13,408 bases of DNA from JADHLJ01 sp038118725 (GTDB lineage: Bacteria; Pseudomonadota; Alphaproteobacteria; Thalassobaculales; Thalassobaculaceae): the NCBI GenBank assembly GCA_038118725.1, contig JAYOIK010000104.1:1-13408 (forward strand). The letters are read 5' to 3'. Position 1 is the stretch's first letter. The number at the start of each line of letters is the position of its first letter. The notes below the pieces were generated by a model. It was not told the DNA's origin, searched no databases, and saw only the letters and a list, made by a program, of their open reading frames with translations. Shown in pieces: positions 13,305 through 13,408 of this stretch. Both the position numbers and the translations under genes were made by a program.

Positions 13305-13408
13305 GGCGGGTTCCCTCCGGCACGCGGCGCCCCATCGCGCCGTTCCGTCAGCGGCTGATTAGCCCAAGTTTCCGGGGCTGTCCATGGTGGGGGTGGAGGG
13401 GTGACCGT

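Noticed and set aside
11598..13358. Open frame of 586 codons on the plus strand opposite the acyl-CoA dehydrogenase
   Set aside because: It has the same low-complexity Arg/Gly/Asp/His composition. The dehydrogenase on the other strand has full catalytic motifs and a strong ribosome binding site.
13305..13408. Promoter for the acyl-CoA dehydrogenase and hairpin GGCT-GATT-AGCC (13351-13362)
   Set aside because: A TGGACA-like -35 is present on the minus strand, but no -10 box at acceptable spacing matches well; the 4-bp stem is too short to call.

Overview
The window looks like chromosomal DNA of a GC-rich alphaproteobacterium, most like the Rhodospirillales. This rests on strong G/C preference at third codon positions, an encoded tRNA-Leu(CAG), an NDUFA9-type complex I accessory protein next to an UppP phosphatase, and families common in that group (DmdC-like acyl-CoA dehydrogenase, DM13 lipoprotein). 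The assignment is from family recognition only. No phage, transposon, CRISPR or plasmid functions were seen.

Left part (1-2200), housekeeping. A tRNA-Leu(CAG) lies on the minus strand with a plausible promoter behind it. An NDUFA9-like NAD(P)-binding protein (plus) converges on undecaprenyl-diphosphate phosphatase (minus) with only 13 bases between their stop codons.

Middle part (2200-4960), enzymes of unknown substrate plus a lipoprotein. An Asp-nucleophile alpha/beta hydrolase (minus) is divergent from a TauD/TfdA-type Fe(II)/2-oxoglutarate dioxygenase (plus). A small DM13-domain lipoprotein follows. Its upstream region carries a tandem 17-bp repeat with internal dyads and a terminator-like hairpin pressed against its ribosome binding site.

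Right part (4960-13304), a catabolic-looking block. A minus-strand pair encodes an acetolactate-synthase-family ThDP enzyme and a 3-oxoadipate enol-lactonase-like hydrolase. It is divergent from a plus-strand run of three short-chain dehydrogenases. The second and third of these are near-gapless paralogues that share an unusual C-terminal tail. The 245-base divergent region contains a 21-bp imperfect palindrome suited to a dimeric regulator, and a canonical G-quadruplex motif sits between the first and second dehydrogenases. A minus-strand MFS transporter and a 595-residue acyl-CoA dehydrogenase close the window. Uptake (MFS), alcohol/ketone interconversion (three SDRs), ThDP-dependent C-C bond chemistry, ester/lactone hydrolysis and acyl-CoA oxidation together suggest degradation of an unidentified small organic compound, but this is inference from context. 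No transcriptional regulator is encoded in the window.

Several starts were moved inward from the longest open frame because a good Shine-Dalgarno sequence and family alignment agree (UppP, dioxygenase, DM13 lipoprotein, ThDP enzyme, first and third SDR).
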